A stretch of DNA of 34,951 nt from Bacteroidales bacterium UBA3663 (GTDB lineage: Bacteria; Bacteroidota; Bacteroidia; Bacteroidales; UBA3663), in assembly GCA_002373755.1 (NCBI GenBank), contig DFJU01000002.1:1-34951 (forward strand). The letters run 5' to 3'. The first letter of the stretch is position 1. Each line of letters begins with the position of its first letter. Made by a program: the position numbers and the translations under genes. This document shows positions 1 through 9,897 of the stretch, piece after piece. The notes beneath the pieces are model-generated. The model searched no databases. It was not told the DNA's origin and saw only the letters and a program-made list of their open reading frames with translations.

Positions 1-1436
1 ATTATTTCCTGTCACGTCCCCGTCGATTCGGCAAGTCCCTCCTGATGTCCACCATCAAGGCCTACTACGAAGGGAAGCGCGAATTGTTTGAAGGTCTTGC
101 CATAGCACAGAAAGAAGTCGATTGGGCAGCACATCCAGTATTGTATCTAGATTTGAATACCAATCAATATAATGAATTGGATGTGTTGAAGAAGAAACTG
201 CAAGATTCCTTGAGCCAATGGGAGCAAGAATATGATTGTCCATCGACGGATTTGCCGTTAGGAATGCGATTCGAGAAGGTCATCGAGGCTGCATATAGAA
301 AGACAGGACAGCGAGTAGTCATCCTTGTAGATGAGTATGACAAGCCAATGCTTCAAGCCATTGGTAACAAGGAACTTCAAGAGGAATATCGAGGCGTGTT
401 GAAGGGCTTTTATGGCGCCTTGAAGTCCATGGATGGCTGTATACAATTTGCCCTCTTGACGGAAGTGACGAAGTTCGGCAAGGTGAGTGTTTTCAGCGAC
501 CTGAACAACTTGAACGATTTTTCCATGGACCGCCGCTATTATGATATTTGTGGTATCACGGAACAGGAACTGCTGGACAATTTTTCGGACAACATAGATG
601 CATTGGCCGAAGAGAACGACATGATCAGGGAGGAGTGTGTTGCCAAACTTGGTCGGATGTATGACGGCTATCATTTTGAGGAAAAAGCACCTGGTGTATA
701 TAACCCATTCAGTATCTTGAATGCCTTCTGGAAGGAGAAGTTCGGCAGCTATTGGTTCGAGACAGGCACTCCATCCTATTTGGTTGAATTGCTCCAACGT
801 CATGACTATAACTTGGATAGGATGTCCCATGCCGAAGTGACGGCCGATGTCTTGAATTGCGTTGATGCCGAATCCAAAGACCCTATCCCCGTCATCTATC
901 AGAGTGGCTATCTGACTATCAAGGGGTATAAGCCTGAGTTCAAGAAGTATGTGCTGGGTTTCCCGAATGAAGAGGTTGAGGAGGGTTTCGTTCAGTATTT
1001 GACTCCGTTCTATTTGTCGAAGACTGCAGATAAGTCAGTGTTTGATGTAGAAAAGTTTGCAGAAGATGTGCGAGGTGGCAAACCCGACCAGTTCTGCAAG
1101 CGCCTGAAATCATTGTTCGCCGATACTCCGTACGAATTGGTCAAGAACTTGGAGAATCATTATCAGAACATCGTTTGGGTGGTATTCAAGATGTTGGGTT
1201 TCTATACACAGGCAGAATATCATACCAGCGAGGGTCGTATAGATTTGGTCATTGCAACATCAGACTACCGTTATGTGATGGAGTTCAAGTTGGATGGTAC
1301 GGCTGAGGAGGCACTCCAGCAGATTAAGGACAAGGATTACAGTCTACCATTTGCGATGGATGACAAGAAGACTTTCCTCATCGGAATGAACTTCAACAGT
1401 GAGACAAGGAACATCGAGAAGTATATTATAGAGTAA
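1..1436 (+). CDS. AAA-ATPase-like / PD-(D/E)XK nuclease-domain protein, 5' end outside window
   Basis: The reading frame is open from base 3, so the gene starts before the window. The first residues read YFLSRPRRFGKSLLM, which is the Walker-A-like motif of the AAA-ATPase_like (DUF1703-type) family. An internal ATG at 45 would cut this motif in two and is not the start. Further on, VVILVDEYDKPM is the Walker-B-like segment. Near the C-terminus, GRIDLVIATSDYRYVMEFKL carries the D...ExK signature of the PD-(D/E)XK nuclease fold. This architecture is very common and often multi-copy in Bacteroidales; its biological role is not established, and defence or mobile-element links are only suspected. 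It ends 13 bp before the glycan genes and its base composition differs from theirs, so I see no reason to place it in that pathway. Confidence 0.88.
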   Translation, partial: YFLSRPRRFGKSLLMSTIKAYYEGKRELFEGLAIAQKEVDWAAHPVLYLDLNTNQYNELDVLKKKLQDSLSQWEQEYDCPSTDLPLGMRFEKVIEAAYRKTGQRVVILVDEYDKPMLQAIGNKELQEEYRGVLKGFYGALKSMDGCIQFALLTEVTKFGKVSVFSDLNNLNDFSMDRRYYDICGITEQELLDNFSDNIDALAEENDMIREECVAKLGRMYDGYHFEEKAPGVYNPFSILNAFWKEKFGSYWFETGTPSYLVELLQRHDYNLDRMSHAEVTADVLNCVDAESKDPIPVIYQSGYLTIKGYKPEFKKYVLGFPNEEVEEGFVQYLTPFYLSKTADKSVFDVEKFAEDVRGGKPDQFCKRLKSLFADTPYELVKNLENHYQNIVWVVFKMLGFYTQAEYHTSEGRIDLVIATSDYRYVMEFKLDGTAEEALQQIKDKDYSLPFAMDDKKTFLIGMNFNSETRNIEKYIIE

Positions 1437-1449
1437 GTCGTGTCTTAGT

Positions 1450-2334
1450 ATGCTAGAGGTAAGAAAAAAACTTAGACATATTTATTATGCCTACATTAAG
1501 GCTCATTTCATTTATAAGGAGACGAGTCAATGGCATATTTTGAATAATTGGGAGACATTAGATTACCTCAATCAGCATCATTGCTCCATCAGTCGTTTCG
1601 GAGATGGAGAATTCGGTATTATTTGGGGGTGGGGCAACGGCTTTCAGCAATACGATGAAAAGCTAGCATCAAGACTTCAAGAAGTGCTTTCGGCAACAGA
1701 TGTCCCTAACCACATGAATGCTATTCCTTATCCACTTAAAAATTGGAAAGGACTCTATAAACCTCGTAATTTTTGGCCAGGTTTTACTGCATTCTATATC
1801 AATAGATTGCGTCCTCTCATTGATCCGAGTCGGACATATTTGAATACACAGGTAACTCGATTTTACTTCGAGCATGAAGATAAGTCTCATTGTGCTGACC
1901 ATCTACAACGATTAAGAAGTCTTTGGAACGGGCGGAAAATTGTTATTGTAGAGGGGGCTCAAACTCGTTCTGGCGTCGGAAATGATTTGTATGATAATGC
2001 AGTATCTGTAAAACGAATATTAGCACCAGCACAAAATGCCTTTGACAAATATGAGGATATTCTAGATGCCATTGTAGCCCATGTGTCAAAAGACGAACTT
2101 GTGGCGTTGAGCCTTGGCATGACAGCTACAGTCTTGGCTTATGATTTGGCAAAGTTGGGCTATTGGGCCATAGACTTGGGGCATTTGGATTTGGAATATG
2201 AGTGGTTTCTCTCCGGCAAGACGGAGCGTTTTGCCGTGAAAGGAAAGTTTACGAATGAGGTGGAGAATGGGAACCTTATAACTGATTGTTTGGATTCATG
2301 TTATATGAGTCAGATAGTTTGTATAGTGAAATAA
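1450..2334 (+). CDS. GT-D fold glycosyltransferase (DUF1792 family)
   Basis: The protein has 294 residues and no membrane segments. Residues 48-55 read SRFGDGEF, followed by a GFQQYDEKLASRLQEVL stretch. Together these are the hallmark of the DUF1792/GT-D glycosyltransferases, in which the acidic DGE triad takes the role of a DxD metal site. The known member family transfers glucose in streptococcal glycoprotein glycosylation; donor and acceptor here cannot be read from sequence. It opens the run of glycan genes. The next gene begins 10 bp after its stop. Base composition is clearly AT-rich, unlike genes after 5871, which fits recent acquisition of this part of the locus. Confidence 0.8.
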   Translation: MLEVRKKLRHIYYAYIKAHFIYKETSQWHILNNWETLDYLNQHHCSISRFGDGEFGIIWGWGNGFQQYDEKLASRLQEVLSATDVPNHMNAIPYPLKNWKGLYKPRNFWPGFTAFYINRLRPLIDPSRTYLNTQVTRFYFEHEDKSHCADHLQRLRSLWNGRKIVIVEGAQTRSGVGNDLYDNAVSVKRILAPAQNAFDKYEDILDAIVAHVSKDELVALSLGMTATVLAYDLAKLGYWAIDLGHLDLEYEWFLSGKTERFAVKGKFTNEVENGNLITDCLDSCYMSQIVCIVK

Positions 2335-2344
2335 ATAAAGCGAA

Positions 2345-3268
2345 ATGGACGCAATCGATTTACGAGAATATTTGTCTAAGCATAGAACGTTTATCATGGG
2401 GATGGCCATGATAAGTATTGTCCTTTTCCACCAAGTTCAATTTAATACTGGAGTTTTCTCTTTCTTTCATAGATTCGGCCATTTAGGTGTTGATCTGTTT
2501 TTGTTGGTTAGCGGTTATGGCATATCCCGTTCATTGGAGAGTAATAGCCTGAAGAGTTATTTCCATAACCGTCTTGTGAGGATATTCCCTACTTGTATCT
2601 TTCTGGGGGTAATCAATTCTTTAATACTGTTGAGTTGGGGAGAGTATTCCAGTTCCATTCGGGTGATGTGTTGGCGTCCATTCTCATTTGATATCTGGTT
2701 CATTCAAGCAATTGTAATTTATTATTTATTGGCACCTGTGTTTTTCTATGTGGGACGACGTATCGGCATGTCTTATGTGCTGTTTTTTGTAGTGCTATTG
2801 ATCTTTACTATATTGCCACCTTCACTATTTCATGATTTTCACCCGTTAGATTGGACTTGGGGGCGTTTGCCTGCATTTTTGACAGGAATGCTATGGTACC
2901 AAACACGTTCGTTTTACATGAATTATTCTTGGGCGTTGATCGGTGTGATTGCATTGGGAATTATTTTTTATTTTAATGGAGCAATATATTACCAGTTTAT
3001 TTTGGCGATGCCTTTGGTCATTTATGTGTTAGGTAAATTGGCTGTTTTAGCGCAAAAGATTCATATCGAGGGCTTTGTCTGTTTCTTCGGCAAATATAGT
3101 CTGGAGATTTTAATTGGTCGATGTATCGTTTACGTTGTGTTGAAGCATTACTTTGATGTGAAATCGAGTGGCCTATTCTTTGTAATTGAGGTTGTCGGCT
3201 TCGTTTTACTTGCGTATGCTACTAAAAGAATTGTGAATCTCTTACCCTTTGTTTCTAAGAGACCATAA
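2345..3268 (+). CDS. acyltransferase-3 family membrane protein
   Basis: A 307-residue, strongly hydrophobic protein with about ten predicted membrane segments. The N-terminal part (HRTFIMGMAMISIVLFHQ) carries the conserved His of helix 1 (H29), and HLGVDLFLLVSGYGISRSL followed by a basic RLVRIFP segment matches the OafA/acyltransferase-3 pattern. Such proteins O-acylate, usually acetylate, sugars from the periplasmic side. It is the first of five in this locus and, with the next gene, one of two in tandem. The sequence is AT-rich. The substrate sugar is unknown. Confidence 0.85.
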   Translation: MDAIDLREYLSKHRTFIMGMAMISIVLFHQVQFNTGVFSFFHRFGHLGVDLFLLVSGYGISRSLESNSLKSYFHNRLVRIFPTCIFLGVINSLILLSWGEYSSSIRVMCWRPFSFDIWFIQAIVIYYLLAPVFFYVGRRIGMSYVLFFVVLLIFTILPPSLFHDFHPLDWTWGRLPAFLTGMLWYQTRSFYMNYSWALIGVIALGIIFYFNGAIYYQFILAMPLVIYVLGKLAVLAQKIHIEGFVCFFGKYSLEILIGRCIVYVVLKHYFDVKSSGLFFVIEVVGFVLLAYATKRIVNLLPFVSKRP

Positions 3269-3278
3269 CAAAAGAAAG

Positions 3279-4316
3279 ATGCTAACAAACGAAACTTGTA
3301 AAGAGATAGTAAATCCACGAATCGAGTACATTGATTGTCTTCGAGGTTTTGCCATGTTTTTAGTGGTTTTTACCCATGTTTTGGGTTATTGCTTTGACTT
3401 GAAGGAAGTTGTTTTCCCATTGCGGATTCCAGGAGCTTTTCATTCTCATCTTTTCTTTTTTATTTCAGGATTGTTGACCCCATTAATGGTTCATACGAGG
3501 TCGTTTGTTAATAGATTCCGATTTATTTTATTACCAACGTTGGTAATGTTTGCTTTGTATGGTTGTTTTTTAAGCATTTGTAACAATCAATCCTTATTGT
3601 CATATTTTGTCCAAGGATTGCAAAGTGAGTGGAAATCGGGTTATTGGTTCCCATTTGTACTTTTTTTAATAGTCTCTATTCACTATGTTTTGTCTTTCCT
3701 TTTCTCTCTCTTAAAGACCTCCTCTGATAGTTGGATGGTTTTGTTGTTGTCAGGGGGATGGTTGCTTTTGATTACATTGAAGAATTGGGATTGGTTTCAC
3801 AATGAGGCTTTTCTGTGCCAGTGGTTTTCTCTAAGACTCTTGGTTAATTATTTGCCAATTTATATACTTGGCGTAATAGGCAAGCATTGGTGGATATTGT
3901 TCAATCGTTTTGTTGTAAATTATTGGGTAATGACCTGTAGCCTTATCTGTTTTTTGATTTTGTTTTATCTCTTTCGCAACGGAGGCTATTATTTTGGCCT
4001 TTTAATTAGCGGATTAGGAAGTGTCGGAGTATATGCTTTGTTTGCAGTACATTCAAGAGCCTTTTCTACAAATAAAATTGGTCGAATGATTTCTTTCGTT
4101 GGAGAGAAAACACTTCCTATTTATTTGCTTCATTATTTCTTTCTATTCGTAATCAATTTTCCCACCTATGGCGTTCGTATTACTGAGAATGGACAATGGA
4201 TTCTATTGACGTTTATTTCTATAGGGATAGCAATCTTGATAGTTGGATTGTGTTTAGTCGTAAATTCTTTGTTGGAGAAAATTGCTCCTATACATCGAAT
4301 AATGTTGGGTAAGTAA
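3279..4316 (+). CDS. acyltransferase-3 family membrane protein
   Basis: The reading frame extends back to 3249, but the ATG at 3279 is preferred. It follows the stop of the previous gene by 10 bp and puts the family's N-terminal motif at the usual distance: IEYIDCLRGFAMFLVVFTHV, with R22 and H33. The 345-residue protein has about ten membrane helices and the HLFFFISGLL segment typical of acyltransferase-3. It would acylate a glycan or lipid-linked sugar at the membrane. It differs widely from the preceding family member, so this is not a recent tandem duplication. It is AT-rich like its neighbours. Confidence 0.85.
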   Translation: MLTNETCKEIVNPRIEYIDCLRGFAMFLVVFTHVLGYCFDLKEVVFPLRIPGAFHSHLFFFISGLLTPLMVHTRSFVNRFRFILLPTLVMFALYGCFLSICNNQSLLSYFVQGLQSEWKSGYWFPFVLFLIVSIHYVLSFLFSLLKTSSDSWMVLLLSGGWLLLITLKNWDWFHNEAFLCQWFSLRLLVNYLPIYILGVIGKHWWILFNRFVVNYWVMTCSLICFLILFYLFRNGGYYFGLLISGLGSVGVYALFAVHSRAFSTNKIGRMISFVGEKTLPIYLLHYFFLFVINFPTYGVRITENGQWILLTFISIGIAILIVGLCLVVNSLLEKIAPIHRIMLGK

Positions 4317-4343
4317 CATCTATTAGGAATCTTTTTTATTCGT

Positions 4344-5858
4344 ATGAACATAGTGGCTTTGTTGCATAAATCAAAGGTGCAAGTTGTTTTGTGCTTGGGT
4401 ATATGTACTTTTCTTATGTCTTTGTTCTGCAACATAGACAGTTATCTATATATGCAAATAGGCCAGTTCGATTCCGCCGTCTTCTTTATGTGCGGTAAAT
4501 CCCTGATGAATGGAATGATTCCCTATGAGGATTTTACAGATTCTAAGGGCATTTTGCTTTGGCTGTTTTATGGTATCGGTTATCTCATTGACCATTATTC
4601 GTATGTCGGTATATTTTGGATGATGTGTGGCATAGTGTTTATCACGTTGTGCATTGCTTATCGGACTTCACGACTTTTCTTGGATCGTAATGCGTCAGTG
4701 TTGGCTGCTCTGATGACTCTGATCCCTTTGATGTATTGGAATTTTTATTTTGAAACCAAGTCTGAGCATTTCTGTTGGCCTGCTGTCGCTTGGGGTATTT
4801 ACGTCTTGATGAAGGCTTTAAAAGGCAATGACCTGAAGTCTGTCGATTATGCCAGCATTGGAGCAAGTATCGTGTACTGTCTGTTCATCAAGTGGAGTGT
4901 GGCGGTTATGATGTTGTGCTTTGTCGTCAGTTTAGGGTGGATAGCTTGGCAAAGAAAAGAAATATGCCGATATTTTATTGGTTCGTTGTGCGGATTAATT
5001 GGAACATTTCTGCCTTTTGTTGTCTATTTCTCTATTTGTGGTAATTTGCGCGATATGTGGCAGGAATATTTCGTCAATACGTTGACGACTGTCAGCAAGC
5101 CGATGGATGAAACCGTGGTAGATATAATTGAAGGCGGAAAAAATCTGTTTACGACCAAGAACTTTCTTTATCTGGTTTACACATTGCCTGTTTTGTCTCT
5201 TTGGAAACGGGAACGATGGTTTACGTCGTCATTGCCAGCGTTGTGTGGCCTTTTCTTTATTGCATTATGTGTCCGTGCTGGCGATGGTGTCCACTATATA
5301 ACGATAGCTGGCCCTTTCGCCATTATGACTATAGTCGTGGTTCTGCGATGGCTCATTTCGCTCCGCATCTCTTTGAGGTATCTGTCTTTGCTTTTTGTTG
5401 TCAGTGCATCTTATGTTATTTGGGGACATATACATTATTCAAACAATTTCTGCACCAAAAATACTGCAGAGTTCAATCGGTATATGGCATTGAGTTGGGC
5501 AATGTCCCAAGTTTCAGAGCATCCATCGGTCATCATTCTCGGTATGGAGCCTGGTCTTTGCATGGGAACTGCGTTGCCAGGCACTAAGTATTGGACATTA
5601 CAGAAAGGGCGTACGGAACAGATGTGGCAGGATGAACTGGCGGCGATTCGTGACGGTTCTGCTGATTTCATTGTTTTATGGTGTGCCGATGTGAACGAGT
5701 ATGATCGGATGTTGACCGATTGCGGTTATCACTTCCTGAGTGATTACTACGCAGGTAGTGTATATACGCGACATGATTTGAAAATCCCTGAAATTAAAGA
5801 GGTTACTGTTTGTGACATCATTTCTAAACGTACATACGCAGACCTCTATGGAAAATAA
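4344..5858 (+). CDS. GT-C-like membrane glycosyltransferase, copy A (AT-rich)
   Basis: A 504-residue polytopic protein. The first periplasmic loop holds GQFDSAVFFMCGK (D43), then MIPYEDFTDSKGILLW (D63, D66). This acidic loop after helix 1 is the layout of GT-C enzymes that take sugars from polyprenyl-phosphate carriers (GT39/ArnT-like). The C-terminal 130 residues form a soluble domain with IILGMEPGLCMGTALPGTKY and GRTEQMWQDELAAI. It is clearly paralogous to the gene at 6800-8326 over its whole length, yet AT-rich where that copy is GC-rich. A GT2 gene lies between the two. The exact family and the sugar transferred are unknown; the GT-C call rests on layout, not on a recognised subfamily. 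Confidence 0.65.
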   Translation: MNIVALLHKSKVQVVLCLGICTFLMSLFCNIDSYLYMQIGQFDSAVFFMCGKSLMNGMIPYEDFTDSKGILLWLFYGIGYLIDHYSYVGIFWMMCGIVFITLCIAYRTSRLFLDRNASVLAALMTLIPLMYWNFYFETKSEHFCWPAVAWGIYVLMKALKGNDLKSVDYASIGASIVYCLFIKWSVAVMMLCFVVSLGWIAWQRKEICRYFIGSLCGLIGTFLPFVVYFSICGNLRDMWQEYFVNTLTTVSKPMDETVVDIIEGGKNLFTTKNFLYLVYTLPVLSLWKRERWFTSSLPALCGLFFIALCVRAGDGVHYITIAGPFAIMTIVVVLRWLISLRISLRYLSLLFVVSASYVIWGHIHYSNNFCTKNTAEFNRYMALSWAMSQVSEHPSVIILGMEPGLCMGTALPGTKYWTLQKGRTEQMWQDELAAIRDGSADFIVLWCADVNEYDRMLTDCGYHFLSDYYAGSVYTRHDLKIPEIKEVTVCDIISKRTYADLYGK

Positions 5859-5870
5859 CATCGTGCAACA

Positions 5871-6803
5871 ATGAGCGTCGTCAGTCCCCTCTTTTCCATC
5901 ATCTTGCCGGTATTCAACGCTGCGCAGACGCTGGAGCGAACCCTCGAATCGCTTCAAGGCCAGATGCTACGCGACTTTGAACTGATTTTGGTCGATGACG
6001 GTTCGACCGACGGTTCGTCGCAGATTGCAGAAAGATTGGCGGCCGACGACGCACGCATCCGGGTGTTCCGCAAGGAGAATGGCGGTGCTGCATCGGCCAG
6101 AAATGAGGCATTGAGGCATGTGCGCGGCCGCTACGTGACTTTTTGCGATGCCGACGACTGTCCAGCGTCCGATTGGTTGCAGGCTTTTGCCGATGCAATG
6201 GCCGACAACGATGTCGTGGTGCAGGGGTGGACGTATGTCATCGGCCAAAAGGAAGAAACGCAGACGTACGATGGTGTCGCGGAGGATGTGGCATCGGCCG
6301 TTGATGAGATGAGCCGTCGCGAGTCGTTCGGATTCCTGTGGAACAAGTGTTTCCGTGCGGACATCATTGCAGAACATGGTTTGCGGTTTGATGAGCGGTT
6401 CCGATTTCTTGAGGACGAGGAGTTCATCTGCCGCTATTGGACGCACGTCAGGCGGATGAAGTTCGTGCCATGTGCGGCCTATCATTATGCCATGCCGGAC
6501 TTCGGTGAAAAGTATCGGAAAATAGATGGTTTCCTGTTGTATGTCAGCTTGTTGTCCAATGCGTCAAGGTTCATTGGCCATTGCCCGTCGGTCACGTTGC
6601 AGAAATATACGATGGGGCTGTTCCGCAACATGATGCTGTCGTTCCAGAGGCATCGGTACGGCGAGGCTTGGCATCGGCTGTGGCTTTTTGCCGACTATGG
6701 CCGCACGTTTCGGCAGCATAACAAATATATGCGCGTCATCCGCTCGTGGAATTGGCCGATGTGGTACCCCGTGTTGGCCATTTATACCTGCTTCAAAAGA
6801 TGA
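5871..6803 (+). CDS. family 2 glycosyltransferase
   Basis: A 310-residue GT-A enzyme. FSIILPVFNAAQTLERTLESL leads into VDDGSTDGS (41-49), then ENGGAASARNEAL and the DADD metal site (93-96), with EDEEF (181-185) as the likely catalytic-base region. The start at 5871 is 12 bp after the previous stop. It marks the point where base composition switches from AT-rich to GC-rich, and it carries the first copies of both iterated motifs (for example at 5966 and 6091). It would transfer one sugar to the growing glycan in the cytoplasm; specificity is not readable. Its stop overlaps the next start as ATGA. Confidence 0.9.
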   Translation: MSVVSPLFSIILPVFNAAQTLERTLESLQGQMLRDFELILVDDGSTDGSSQIAERLAADDARIRVFRKENGGAASARNEALRHVRGRYVTFCDADDCPASDWLQAFADAMADNDVVVQGWTYVIGQKEETQTYDGVAEDVASAVDEMSRRESFGFLWNKCFRADIIAEHGLRFDERFRFLEDEEFICRYWTHVRRMKFVPCAAYHYAMPDFGEKYRKIDGFLLYVSLLSNASRFIGHCPSVTLQKYTMGLFRNMMLSFQRHRYGEAWHRLWLFADYGRTFRQHNKYMRVIRSWNWPMWYPVLAIYTCFKR

Positions 6804-8326
6804 ATTGGACACAAAAGCCAATCAAGTCGTGGCACGTCGCGACGGTGCTCGCTTTGGTGACTGTTGCAATGCAAATGCTATGTAACATAGATAGTTACCT
6901 CTATGCACAGTGCGGGCAATTCGATTCGGCGGTGTTTTTCATGTGCGGCAAGGCGATGATGAACGGCATGGTTCCCTACGCGGATTTTACCGACAGTAAG
7001 GGCGTCCTTTTGTGGTTCATCTACGGATTGGGTTATCTTTTCGACCATTATTCGTACGTCGGTGTCTTCTGGCTGTCGTGCCTCAATATGTGGGCGACGC
7101 TGCTGATTGCCTATTGTACGGCGCGGCTGTGGCTTGACCGACGGGCATCGCTATTGGCCGCAATTTTTTTGATTATTCCGCTGACTTATTGGAACTTCTA
7201 TACAGAAACAAAGGCTGAACATTTCTGCTGGCCGGCTGTCGCATGGGGCATCTATGTTTTGATGCGCGGCCAATGTCAATCGGCCATAAACAGGAGGCAT
7301 GGCGTTTGGCTCGGCGTTGGACTTGTGGCGTGCCTGATGCTGAAATGGAGCGTCGCGCTGATGATGTTGAGTTTGGTTTGCAGTGCGGGTTGGATGGCAT
7401 GGCAAGGAGGCTCGCTGAAGAGATATTTGCTCGGATTTTTTTGTGGTATTTTGCTGTCAATCACTCCGTTCGTCGTCGCATTTTCGTGTTGGGGAAATTG
7501 GAGCGACTTGTGGCGGGAGTATTTCGTCAATACGTTGTCGTCGGTCAGTGTGCCATTGGCCGAAACGGTGTCTCTCTATGCCGACGAGTGGGCGGGAATG
7601 TTCACTACGCGGCGTTTTTTGTATCTGCTCTACACCTTGCCGGTTCTGACGTTGTGGAACAAGAAAAATTGGTTCGCTTCAGCATTGCCGGCCTTGTGCG
7701 GCCTGTTTTTCATTGCGTTGAGCATCAGGCATGACAGCTTCGGACACTACATCTCGGTGGCAGGGCCATTTGCCATACTGTCAATCGTCGTCGCTTTGCG
7801 TTATGTGCAGTCGCACAATGTGTTACGTCTGCGCTACGTGACTTTTCTCGCCATTTTGGCGATGGCCTATGTCGTTTTGGGAAGCATACGTTACACCGAC
7901 ACGTTCTGCACGAAGGCGGACGAGCGGTTCGACAAATTTATGGCGGTGAGTGCCGCGATGTCGCAGGTTGACCAGCCAAAAATCATCGTTGTGGGGCAGG
8001 AGCGAGGCATTTGCATGGGAACGTCGCTGCCGGCTACGCGCTATTGGATTACGCAGCTGGGGCGCACGGAGCAGATGTGGCAGTCGCAGATGTCGGCCAT
8101 CGACCAAGGGAAAGCAGATTTTGTGATTGACTTTGGTGCGGAATCGGCGGAAATGCGTGCCCGGATTTTGTCCGCTGGCTATCGCTATTTTGACACGTTC
8201 TATGGCGGTCGCGTGTATGCGCAATCGGAAGAAATTCGTCCGATTGCAGCTGAACATTTCTCGGCATGGGACATCGTGAAGAAGCGGAATTATCGTGAAG
8301 CGTATTTTGCAGCCAATGGTAAGTAA
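6800..8326 (+). CDS. GT-C-like membrane glycosyltransferase, copy A' (GC-rich)
   Basis: The ATG at 6800 overlaps the preceding stop as ATGA and gives 508 residues that align from residue 1 with the copy at 4344-5858. An upstream ATG at 6746 lies inside the preceding gene and has no counterpart in the paralogue. The conserved core is CNIDSYLYAQCGQFDSAVFF with D42, then VPYADFTDSKGVLLW and DHYSYVGVFW. The C-terminal soluble domain keeps GRTEQMWQSQMSAI. The two copies share most residues in these blocks but differ at many third codon positions, so they diverged long ago or came from different genomes. The role is inferred as transfer of a polyprenyl-linked sugar at the outer face of the inner membrane. 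Confidence 0.65.
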   Translation: MNWTQKPIKSWHVATVLALVTVAMQMLCNIDSYLYAQCGQFDSAVFFMCGKAMMNGMVPYADFTDSKGVLLWFIYGLGYLFDHYSYVGVFWLSCLNMWATLLIAYCTARLWLDRRASLLAAIFLIIPLTYWNFYTETKAEHFCWPAVAWGIYVLMRGQCQSAINRRHGVWLGVGLVACLMLKWSVALMMLSLVCSAGWMAWQGGSLKRYLLGFFCGILLSITPFVVAFSCWGNWSDLWREYFVNTLSSVSVPLAETVSLYADEWAGMFTTRRFLYLLYTLPVLTLWNKKNWFASALPALCGLFFIALSIRHDSFGHYISVAGPFAILSIVVALRYVQSHNVLRLRYVTFLAILAMAYVVLGSIRYTDTFCTKADERFDKFMAVSAAMSQVDQPKIIVVGQERGICMGTSLPATRYWITQLGRTEQMWQSQMSAIDQGKADFVIDFGAESAEMRARILSAGYRYFDTFYGGRVYAQSEEIRPIAAEHFSAWDIVKKRNYREAYFAANGK

Positions 8327-9854
8327 ATTAGTCGATTATATAGCTCTGTTTTCGCATCGGAATAGTTTGGCCGTTCTCTATCTGTTGTTGCCTTTTGTCA
8401 TTTTCTGTGTCGGATTTCTGCGTTGGTCGATAGGCTTGCCGATGGCCATTTTTTCACTTTATTGTACTTGCCGCGTTGTCCGAAGCCTGCCGAAGGAAAA
8501 AGATGTGCTTTCATGTTGGCAGAATGTCGCATTGGCCGTGGTCGCATTTTTGTGGTGCGTTCATTCCGGAATCGGTGGCCTGTGGGTGCAGCACGCAGAT
8601 TTTTTTGTCAAGAACGCGGTGCTACGCGACTTAATGAACCGTCCTTGGCCGATGGTCTATGACCTTTCAATGCAGTCTGAGGCCGTTCAGCAACTTGTTG
8701 GAAATGACCACGTTGTGTTTGTTTATTATCTTTTCACATATTTGCCGGCTGCATTGTGCGGATGGCTATTCGGTTCGGAACTGGTTGCCAGAATTGCGTT
8801 GCTTCTTTGGTCAGCTTTCGGGCTTTTCCTTGTGTTGAATTTCATTTTGCATCGCGCGCGTGGGACATCGGCCAAATGGTTCATTTTCATTTTGGTGGCG
8901 TTTTTTTGTTTTTCGGGATTGGAAGTGCTTGGCGCGCCTTTGTTGGACGTTTGTCTAGGCAACGATGTGATTGCCGGGCAATGTGCTCGTATTCAGTCGC
9001 TTTCGGTAGCCAAAGAGATGTGGTGCTGGCCATATTTCAGTATGTATGGCAGTCTGTATTCTGACATGGAAATCCGTTTCAATCAGACAATTCCCATTTG
9101 GGTGGCGATGACGTTGATTCTGTCGGCTAAAGAAAAGTCGTTGATTGGATTCTTTTTCGCTTTCCTTTTGCTTTATTCTCCGTGGGCAAGCTTGGGTGTC
9201 GGTGCAATGATTTTTTACGTTGTCGGTAGGGAACTTTTGATGTCGGGATGGCGAGGCATAAAGTCGTATCTGTCGGTGGAAAGCATCGTTTTTCCACTAC
9301 TGCTTGCAGCGATTGTCGGCTCATATTATGTTAGCAATCAGAATTCTGCATCATTTTCTGGCTGGTTCTGGGAATATATGCCAGTAAGCGAATTTTTTGT
9401 GCGCTACGTGATTTTCATTCTTGTAGAAATCGGTTGCTACTTTTTAATTTTGAGGAAATCGTTGGCCGAAGCCCCATGGCTTCAAGGCTCATTCGTCGTA
9501 TTGCTTTTTCTGCCGTTCTATCGGATGACTGCGGCTAATGATCTTTTGATGTGTGCCTCGATTCCCGCCGTTTTTGTCATCGCTGTGCATTGGTTCGATT
9601 GGTTGAGGTCGCATTTCGGACAGCATCGCTCAACGTCGTGTGCAATCATCGCATTGCTCTGCCTGACAGGATTGACTCCGTTGGAATGGCTCATCGCCGA
9701 GGATTATCACTTCATTTCTGGCCGAACGGAACGTGTTAAGGACTCGCTGTACAGTTTCTCCACGCTTGCAGAAGATAATGCGCAACTATGTGACCAACAG
9801 TTCTTCGCTCATGATTATGAAGATACATTCTTTTGGAAATATCTGGCGAAGTGA
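8316..9854 (+). CDS. polytopic membrane protein of unknown family, copy B (GC-richer)
   Basis: I prefer the ATG at 8316 (overlapping the previous stop by 11 bp) over a GTG at 8295; it gives 512 residues. About ten to twelve hydrophobic segments are visible. Marks shared with the next gene are LPFVIFCVGFLRW near the start, NQTIPIWVAM in the middle, SEFFVRYVIFILVEIG, FYRMTAANDLLMCASIPA, and a C-terminal AHDYEDTFFWKYLAK. I do not recognise the family. In this context a glycan polymerase or GT-C transferase is possible, but no catalytic motif can be named. It follows copy A' directly, suggesting that A and B work together. Confidence 0.6.
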   Translation: MVSKLVDYIALFSHRNSLAVLYLLLPFVIFCVGFLRWSIGLPMAIFSLYCTCRVVRSLPKEKDVLSCWQNVALAVVAFLWCVHSGIGGLWVQHADFFVKNAVLRDLMNRPWPMVYDLSMQSEAVQQLVGNDHVVFVYYLFTYLPAALCGWLFGSELVARIALLLWSAFGLFLVLNFILHRARGTSAKWFIFILVAFFCFSGLEVLGAPLLDVCLGNDVIAGQCARIQSLSVAKEMWCWPYFSMYGSLYSDMEIRFNQTIPIWVAMTLILSAKEKSLIGFFFAFLLLYSPWASLGVGAMIFYVVGRELLMSGWRGIKSYLSVESIVFPLLLAAIVGSYYVSNQNSASFSGWFWEYMPVSEFFVRYVIFILVEIGCYFLILRKSLAEAPWLQGSFVVLLFLPFYRMTAANDLLMCASIPAVFVIAVHWFDWLRSHFGQHRSTSCAIIALLCLTGLTPLEWLIAEDYHFISGRTERVKDSLYSFSTLAEDNAQLCDQQFFAHDYEDTFFWKYLAK

Positions 9855-9897
9855 AGTGGTTTTTTGAAGGCAATCAAGCACTCGATTTTTATTATTT

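Noticed and set aside
3249..3278. Start of the second acyltransferase gene at 3249
   Set aside because: That start lies within the preceding gene and adds a basic stretch not expected ahead of the family's first helix; ATG 3279 fits better.
6746..6799. Upstream ATG for the GT-C gene at 6800
   Set aside because: It adds 18 residues encoded by the end of the preceding GT2 gene, and the paralogue at 4344 has no such extension.
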